Virus record (IMG/VR): IMGVR_UViG_3300007509_001035
Coordinates: 1-61,638 of that record
Length of the DNA stretch: 61,638 bases
Source: a virus
Reading direction: 5' to 3' (one strand)
Below are positions 56,582-61,638 of this stretch, piece after piece. Numbering within the stretch: position 1 is the stretch's first letter; each line of letters starts with the position of its first letter. The translations under genes and the position numbers were made by a program. Below the pieces are notes generated by a model. The model was not told the DNA's origin. It searched no databases and saw only the letters and a program-made list of their open reading frames with translations.

Positions 56582-57085
56582 ATGGCATACTTTAAATATT
56601 TCAATAAAATTAATTATGATGTTCGTGGTGTTAAAAACAATGAGAATGTGGATGTTATAACAAATTTACTTCAACGCGTTCGTTTAAAAGTAAATTTTAT
56701 AAAAAATCAAGCCTTTTTTGCCCAACATCAAATAATAGATGGTGAAACACCAGAATATATTGCATATAAGTATTATGGTGATACGGAATTACATTGGGTT
56801 GTTTTATATGCACAACAAGCAACTAATCCATATTATGATTGGCCATTAACTTATTTTGTATTAAAGAAATTTGTTGATAAGAAATATGGTGCGGCCAATA
56901 TTAATAACACCCATCACTACGAAGATGCAGATAAATACCAAGTTGATTCAACAGCATCTGGTGCAACTGCTATTACTAATTTTGTGCATGAAGAAACATT
57001 AAATGATGCAAAACGAAATTTAACTCTCATTCGACCAGAATATGTTGGTGATGTAGTTAAAGAACTTAAAGAATTGTTAAAATAA
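56582..57085 (+). CDS. 53: Baseplate wedge gp53
   Basis: 167 residues. IIDGETPEYIAYKYYGDTEL then HWVVLYAQQATNPYYDWPL is the LysM-like wedge core of gp53. It links wedges to the hub. One-base gap after gp48. Confidence 0.9.
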   Translation: MAYFKYFNKINYDVRGVKNNENVDVITNLLQRVRLKVNFIKNQAFFAQHQIIDGETPEYIAYKYYGDTELHWVVLYAQQATNPYYDWPLTYFVLKKFVDKKYGAANINNTHHYEDADKYQVDSTASGATAITNFVHEETLNDAKRNLTLIRPEYVGDVVKELKELLK

Positions 57086-57086
57086 T

Positions 57087-58478
57087 ATGGCTAAAACACA
57101 AGAACGCGCAGCTGACGTAAGATTTGAATTTTTAGAATTAGTAACACCGACAGGAACTTTTGATCTTCAAAAACTTTTTGTTAGTATAAATATATATGAA
57201 GATTTGTTTGGTGATAGTGTTACTATGGATATACTTCTTAATGATTCTATTAATCTTCCACAAAAAGCACCCATACTCGGTGAGGAATATCTTAATTTTA
57301 TTGCACATAGTAAATCTGTTGATGGTGAAGGTGTTGGTATAGCTCCCGGTCCAATGTATACCGTTTCAATAGCTAACAGACATCTTGCTAAAGATCGACA
57401 ACAATTATACCTTCTTCATCTTACTTCCGAGCAAGATATTGTAAATAGTAATACTACTGTTAGTCGTTCTTGGCGAGGAAAAACTATATCACAAATTGTT
57501 AATGATATTTATTATGACTATTTGGATATTGATGAAGTTCAAGATTTAATTATTGAAAAAACTTCTGGCTTAGAGAACATTGTTATTCCTAACTGGAAAC
57601 CATTTAAGGCTGTTAATTGGTTAGCAAAAAGGGCAATAAATAACAATAATGTACCAAATTATTTGTTTTGGGAATCTAATGGTGTTACTTATTTTCAAAG
57701 TATTGAAACTTTATTAACACAAAAAGTTAAACAGAAATTTATATTTTCACCTATTATTAGTTCCAATCAAAAAATGGAACAATTAGTCAAAGGTAAAACA
57801 CAATTAGATAATTTAGAAATTATTAATCAATTTAATACTACAAGAAATATTGAAAATGGTTTATATGCTTCTAAATTAATTACACATGATATTGTAAAAA
57901 AGAAAATCCAACAACATACATATAATTTAACTCAAGCTTATGCATCTGATATTACTCATACAGATAAATATATGCCTATAAGTTCGACTGAGACATATTA
58001 TGATGTCGCTGATCGTTTTACATTTGCTCCACAAGAAGTTGGTTTGAATAAAGGTGATAATATACAATCATATTATGATAGTAAAGTTATGTTTCATCCA
58101 AAACATAATCAAATGTATTCAAAAAATAATAATGATGTATATGATAATAAAGTTGAAGAATGGAAATTAAAAAGAAATACATTGATACTTGGTTTAAATC
58201 AAATAAAATTAAGAATTACTTTTTCTGGTAAATCATATTTACGAGTAGGGCATACGGTTGATATAACTGTACCATCACCAGAAAAAGTATTAGAACAAAA
58301 TCCGGGTAAAGTAAAAAATCCAGATGATTTAGTTGATAAGTATTTATCTGGAACTTATTTAATTACAGCATTGAGGCATATGATTGAATGGAATAGTGGT
58401 AAACCAGTATATACAATGGTCGCTGATGTTACAAAAGATGCTTTAGGTGATGTTCCCTCATATAGGAGTAAAGAATAA
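57087..58478 (+). CDS. 27: Baseplate hub gp27
   Basis: 463 residues, longer than T4 gp27 (391). FVSINIYEDLFGDSVTMDIL, NDSINLPQKAPILGEEYLNF, and IPNWKPFKAVNWLAKRAINN follow the gp27 pattern. gp27 forms the trimeric hub that holds the gp5 needle. Stop overlaps next ATG. Confidence 0.82.
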   Translation: MAKTQERAADVRFEFLELVTPTGTFDLQKLFVSINIYEDLFGDSVTMDILLNDSINLPQKAPILGEEYLNFIAHSKSVDGEGVGIAPGPMYTVSIANRHLAKDRQQLYLLHLTSEQDIVNSNTTVSRSWRGKTISQIVNDIYYDYLDIDEVQDLIIEKTSGLENIVIPNWKPFKAVNWLAKRAINNNNVPNYLFWESNGVTYFQSIETLLTQKVKQKFIFSPIISSNQKMEQLVKGKTQLDNLEIINQFNTTRNIENGLYASKLITHDIVKKKIQQHTYNLTQAYASDITHTDKYMPISSTETYYDVADRFTFAPQEVGLNKGDNIQSYYDSKVMFHPKHNQMYSKNNNDVYDNKVEEWKLKRNTLILGLNQIKLRITFSGKSYLRVGHTVDITVPSPEKVLEQNPGKVKNPDDLVDKYLSGTYLITALRHMIEWNSGKPVYTMVADVTKDALGDVPSYRSKE

Positions 58479-59425
58479 TGTACGGTGAATTTGTATGGTG
58501 GCAGGGTGTCGTAGAGGATAGAGTAGACCCATTGAAGTTAGGTCGTTGTCGTGTTCGTATTTTAGGATACCATACTGATAATAAACAAGAGGGTGTTGGA
58601 ATTCCTACTGCTGATTTACCATGGGCAACACCAAGTCAACCAATAACATCTGCAGCTATGAATGGTATTGGTACTACACCTATGGGCCCAGTAGAGGGAA
58701 CATGGGTATTTGGTTTTTTCCGTGATGGTAAAAATGCACAAGAACCTGTAATTATAGGAACTTTTGGTGGAATACCAGAAGATAAGTCTAATCCTGTACT
58801 TGGTTTTAATGACCCCAATGGTATATATCCAAACACATTAAATGAACCAGATACAAATAGATTGGCTGTTGCAGATTCAACAAAAGAGCATCCGGTTATA
58901 CAGATTAAAAAAGATGCACGAACTAATAATGGAATGAATATTCCAATAGCTAATGGAGGAACATGGACAGAACCAGAAGTTCCATATGCGGCTAACTATC
59001 CTAAAAATCATGTAAGACAATCAGAATCAGGACATATTGAAGAATGGGACGATACATCTACTAAGGAAAGAATTCACATATATCACAAATCAGGAACATT
59101 TGAAGAAATTCATCCGGATGGTACGACTGTTCATAAAATCGTTGGTGATAATTACACTATAAAGGCTAAGTCTGATAATATTCATATAATTGGAAATTGC
59201 AATATAACTATTGATGCAAATGCTAATTTATATGTTAAAGGTAATTTGGAACAACAAATAGACGGTGATTGGAATATTGTATGTAAAGGAACAAAGACGG
59301 AGAATGTTAAGAAAGCTGTTACAGAGATATATGAGGATGCACAAACTACCAATGTGTCATCTAATAGAAAATTAACTGCCGGTCCTTTGATAGATATGGA
59401 TGCAGGCACTATTACATTGAACTAA
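58478..59425 (+). CDS. 5: Central spike gp5-like protein lacking lysozyme domain
   Basis: 315 residues. N-terminal OB fold (FVWWQGVVEDRVDPLKLGRC, RVRILGYHTD) then, without a lysozyme domain, a linker and a C-terminal beta-helix (NYTIKAKSDNIHIIGNCNIT, NLYVKGNLEQQIDGDWNI). T4 gp5 (575) has a lysozyme between these parts; here the hydrolase appears to be on the tape measure. The needle tip is the following PAAR protein after one more gene. Confidence 0.85.
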   Translation: MYGEFVWWQGVVEDRVDPLKLGRCRVRILGYHTDNKQEGVGIPTADLPWATPSQPITSAAMNGIGTTPMGPVEGTWVFGFFRDGKNAQEPVIIGTFGGIPEDKSNPVLGFNDPNGIYPNTLNEPDTNRLAVADSTKEHPVIQIKKDARTNNGMNIPIANGGTWTEPEVPYAANYPKNHVRQSESGHIEEWDDTSTKERIHIYHKSGTFEEIHPDGTTVHKIVGDNYTIKAKSDNIHIIGNCNITIDANANLYVKGNLEQQIDGDWNIVCKGTKTENVKKAVTEIYEDAQTTNVSSNRKLTAGPLIDMDAGTITLN

Positions 59426-59429
59426 TATT

Positions 59430-60434
59430 ATGCCTATTACATTTACAACAGGATTAAAACCAACATTTCCAGTAGATAGTTTCGGCTCGGAAAAAGAACA
59501 CGTTAAACAATTAGCTACTGCATTAACGGGTGGTACTGCATTTGTTAATCCATTAGCTACTAGTATCACAACATTGGTGGCTCGTATTGATACTATTCAA
59601 ACTGCATTAGCAGGAGAAATATCTACAAGTCTTTCTGAAAAAACGACAATACTCAATAGAGGATTTAACGCTGGGCGACCACAAGGATGGCATGATGCAG
59701 TAGCAGATGGTCAAAGTGGTTATACACATCATAATATGTCAGATGTATATGAGGCGATAAATGATTATTATAACCATGCCGTTACATTGAATACACATCT
59801 AACTACTTTAAAAAATTATATTAATCAAGCTGATGTTGACAACTTTAAGTTACATATGGAATTATTGTCTGGTATAGATCCTTCTCCTCCATCTGGTATA
59901 ATTAAACCCAATTTGAATGGACTGATGGGATTGGCTATGGCAATAACAGATATAGAGAATCGTTTTGGTATAACATTCACTAACTATCTCACAGGATTAT
60001 TTGGTACATTATTCACAGCAGATACTACGATTGCCGCTGCACAAACACATATGAATACAGACCCACTATCTGCTGGAACTTATCAATCACTATCTGTATT
60101 AACCAATGTAGATAAAGCATATGTTAGTGGTGCTACTGGTGATGCTCGAGTTTGGAATGATGATATTGTGGAATCTAAACTCACTCCTCTTTTTGCTCCA
60201 TTCATAGCTCATTCTGCACAACAAGCTACTCATCTTGCAGCTTTTACTGCACACATTACAACGGATATGGCTTATTATAATGCAACTGTTGATAAATTAG
60301 AACAGTATATTCAGGCTTATCAGGTTTCGGGACATATACAGGATCCTTATTACAAATTCATGTATGATTCAGTATTTGGTAGTGCTACTGTTATAGAGAT
60401 TGCAACAAAATTAACCAACGGAGATATTACATAA
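59430..60434 (+). CDS. Unknown tail-associated protein
   Basis: 334 residues, Thr/Ala/His-rich, mainly helical, with repeated long helices (MSDVYEAINDYYNHAVTLNT, SLSVLTNVDKAYVSGATGD). Not recognised. Sandwiched between the gp5-like spike and PAAR tip and co-translated with both, so it is probably a baseplate or spike accessory. Confidence 0.6.
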   Translation: MPITFTTGLKPTFPVDSFGSEKEHVKQLATALTGGTAFVNPLATSITTLVARIDTIQTALAGEISTSLSEKTTILNRGFNAGRPQGWHDAVADGQSGYTHHNMSDVYEAINDYYNHAVTLNTHLTTLKNYINQADVDNFKLHMELLSGIDPSPPSGIIKPNLNGLMGLAMAITDIENRFGITFTNYLTGLFGTLFTADTTIAAAQTHMNTDPLSAGTYQSLSVLTNVDKAYVSGATGDARVWNDDIVESKLTPLFAPFIAHSAQQATHLAAFTAHITTDMAYYNATVDKLEQYIQAYQVSGHIQDPYYKFMYDSVFGSATVIEIATKLTNGDIT

Positions 60435-60730
60435 TGCCACCAGCTGCAAGAATCGGAGATGCAGATGTAGTACATTGTTCCACACCATCTCGAGCACAGG
60501 GATCTTCTAATGTATTGGTCAATGGTATTCCTTGGTCAAGACAAGGAGATATTAACACAGTACATCTCAAACCATGTGGTTGTCCGCCGTGTTGTTGTCC
60601 ACATACTGCACCAATCGCATCCGGCTCCAGTACGGTGATCGTTAACGGTCGTGGTGCTGGTAGAATTGGTGATAGTATCGCAGGCTGTACATCAATCGCC
60701 CAAGGTTCTCCAAATGTATTCGCAGGATAA
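60434..60730 (+). CDS. PAAR-domain spike tip
   Basis: 98 residues. PPAARIGDADVVHCSTPSRA, SSNVLVNGIPWSRQGD and STVIVNGRGAGRIGDSI are PAAR repeats that form the sharp metal-bound tip of contractile tails. A Cys-rich insertion CGCPPCCCPH is unusual; PAAR normally binds one iron or zinc with Cys and His. Confidence 0.88.
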   Translation: MPPAARIGDADVVHCSTPSRAQGSSNVLVNGIPWSRQGDINTVHLKPCGCPPCCCPHTAPIASGSSTVIVNGRGAGRIGDSIAGCTSIAQGSPNVFAG

Positions 60731-60786
60731 CACGCTGATGTCTTACTATTATACATATTATACCAACAGGCATATAGGAGAGTATT

Positions 60787-60900
60787 ATGCACGAATTTTC
60801 AGAAGTAAATCAACTGAGGACACAATGCACAATATTAGAGAGTCAGGTAATTGGTGATACACAAGTTGTTCCTTGTATTTTATTAACCATTTTAGTATAA
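60787..60900 (+). CDS. Short paralogue of the next gene, overlapping an early promoter
   Basis: 37 residues with AGGAGAG upstream. FSEVNQLRTQCTILESQV aligns without gaps to YDEISQFQTRMAILESQL of the next gene. It diverges after that point and ends exactly inside the TATAAT of the early promoter, so the tail is promoter sequence read as protein. Possibly a truncated duplicate. Confidence 0.5.
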   Translation: MHEFSEVNQLRTQCTILESQVIGDTQVVPCILLTILV

Positions 60901-60901
60901 T
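60869..60901 (+). promoter_or_regulatory. Early-type phage promoter TTCCTTG-N20-TATAAT
   Basis: TTCCTTG at 60869-60875, TATAAT at 60896-60901, 20-base gap. Start near 60908, TAGGAG before ATG 60926. Confidence 0.85.
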
Positions 60902-60925
60902 ATAGGTATAATCTAGGAGTATAAT

Positions 60926-61126
60926 ATGTATGATGAAATAAGTCAGTTCCAGACAAGAATGGCCATTCTTGAGTCACAACTGGAAGCTAAAAATACTAAA
61001 ATTTCGTATATGGAAACTGAAATTCAACGATTAACTAATTTAGTAGGTTCTCTGCTAAAGAAAGACAAATGGGATGGTGAGACTATCGAACCAACACTTG
61101 AGTATAAAATAGGAAATCATCAGTGA
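60926..61126 (+). CDS. Small coiled-coil protein
   Basis: 66 residues: MYDEISQFQTRMAILESQLE and a continuous heptad helix to about residue 45. Related to the truncated frame just upstream. Overlaps the following GTG start by 4 bases. Function unknown. Confidence 0.62.
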   Translation: MYDEISQFQTRMAILESQLEAKNTKISYMETEIQRLTNLVGSLLKKDKWDGETIEPTLEYKIGNHQ

Positions 61127-61638
61127 AAACTTTTAAAGAATTTGTTAAAGAAGAAATGACTATGGTGACTATATTTTGTGATATGGATGGTGTGTTGGCT
61201 AATTTTTTAGGTGGTATTACAAGACATTTAGGTAAAACAAAGATTGACCAAGGCGACGTAGATAAAGTACTATCATCCGATGCAGGTACTTCAAAGAAAT
61301 GGTGGTTAAATCTCGAACCTATGTCAGACGCATTAGTACTTTGGAAATATATAAGTAAATATGATGTCCAGATATTATCAGCTTGTCCTTCTATATGTAA
61401 AAATGACAAAGCCGTTGTAGCGGGAAAGAAAGCATGGGTAAAGAAACATTTAAAACCGTCACCTGTTAAAGTAAATATAGTACAAAGAAAACAAAAGAAA
61501 GACTTTGCAACAGAGACTAATATATTAATTGATGATCATTTAAAAAATATAAGAGAGTGGGAATTAGCTGGAGGTGTAGGTATTGTTCACAAGAATGCAA
61601 GAAAGACGATTAAACAATTAGAAAAACTCATAACTTGA
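61123..61638 (+). CDS. HAD-family nucleotidase-like enzyme with capsid-targeting-like N-terminus
   Basis: 171 residues from GTG 61123 (overlaps the previous stop). MKTFKEFVKEE has Glu at residue 10, as in the other packaged-type proteins. FCDMDGVLANF is HAD motif I with two Asp; ILSACPS is motif II-like; TNILIDDHLKNI carries the metal-binding Asp pair. Resembles 5'(3')-deoxyribonucleotidases of phages. If the N-terminus is real, the enzyme is loaded into the head. The gene is complete: its stop is the last codon of the window. Confidence 0.78.
   Translation: MKTFKEFVKEEMTMVTIFCDMDGVLANFLGGITRHLGKTKIDQGDVDKVLSSDAGTSKKWWLNLEPMSDALVLWKYISKYDVQILSACPSICKNDKAVVAGKKAWVKKHLKPSPVKVNIVQRKQKKDFATETNILIDDHLKNIREWELAGGVGIVHKNARKTIKQLEKLIT

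Noticed and set aside
58478-59425. A lysozyme domain in the gp5-like spike
   Set aside because: The sequence passes from the OB fold to the beta-helix without a Glu-containing muramidase core.
1-61638. CRISPR array, integrase, attachment sites, homing introns
   Set aside because: No regularly spaced direct repeats, recombinase motifs or interrupted genes were seen by eye.

Overview
The window is a piece of a large, AT-rich, lytic myovirus genome of the T4 superfamily. Direct evidence is a near-complete T4-type replication set (gp43 polymerase, gp62, RegA, UvsX, gp59, gp41, gp61, gp32, RNase H, gp33), a T4-type baseplate set (gp26, gp51, gp48, gp53, gp27, gp5-like hub, PAAR tip, tape measure), head completion gp4, and perfect T4 late promoters (TATAAATA). 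No integrase, attachment site, host rRNA or CRISPR array was seen. The host cannot be named. A circularly permuted tmRNA gene and the gene style of marine T4-like phages make an alphaproteobacterium (for example SAR11-like), or less likely a picocyanobacterium, the best guess.

Layout. 1-5114: operon for 7-deazaguanine DNA modification (queE, unknown, phosphoribosyltransferase, queD, folE, queC, dpdA). 5173-12713: replication core. 12737-16495: small Cys proteins, then proteins with a T4-internal-protein-like N-terminus (MKTFKxFLxE). 16499-21841: fibre-like virion proteins. 21854-25193: a hydroxylase, more proteins with that N-terminus (including an NMN-adenylyltransferase-like enzyme), small membrane proteins and an Ig-like virion protein. 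25285-27564: secreted and conserved phage proteins and an embedded lipoprotein. 27606-33602: saccharopine-dehydrogenase-like enzyme, primase, class II ribonucleotide reductase, resolvase-like nuclease, GAPDH. 33744-43424: nucleotide and DNA enzymes, SprT, a periplasmic HtrA-like protease and an aldehyde dehydrogenase. 43429-44861: an odd tRNA and an SbmA/BacA-like transporter. 45128-47031: PurS, dNMP kinase and small genes. 47040-47346: permuted tmRNA. 47366-50264: lysis hydrolase, ClpP, gp33, gp32. 50295-55335 (minus strand): tape measure, gp51, gp26, tube protein, gp4. 55387-60730: remaining baseplate. 60787-61638: small paralogues and a HAD enzyme.

Regulation is unusually readable. Seven promoters share TTCCTTG, exactly 20 bases, then TATAAT (once TACAAT), and probably drive early genes. 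At least nine TATAAATA late promoters serve virion and other late genes. In two early genes and one late gene the predicted transcription start falls on or beside the start codon, implying leaderless mRNAs.

The strongest leads are: a phage-encoded permuted two-piece tmRNA with a legible tag (ADSYEYAMAA) close to a phage ClpP; a probable programmed -1 frameshift (TTTTTTC with an upstream GGAGGG) joining gp26 to gp51 directly upstream of the tape measure gene; a set of at least seven probable head-packaged, possibly injected proteins with capsid-targeting-like N-termini; a class II tRNA with a threonine UGU anticodon; and phage copies of SbmA, HtrA, GAPDH, PurS and a possible lysine-catabolic enzyme pair. 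Functional calls rest on motif reading and family memory; no database search was run.
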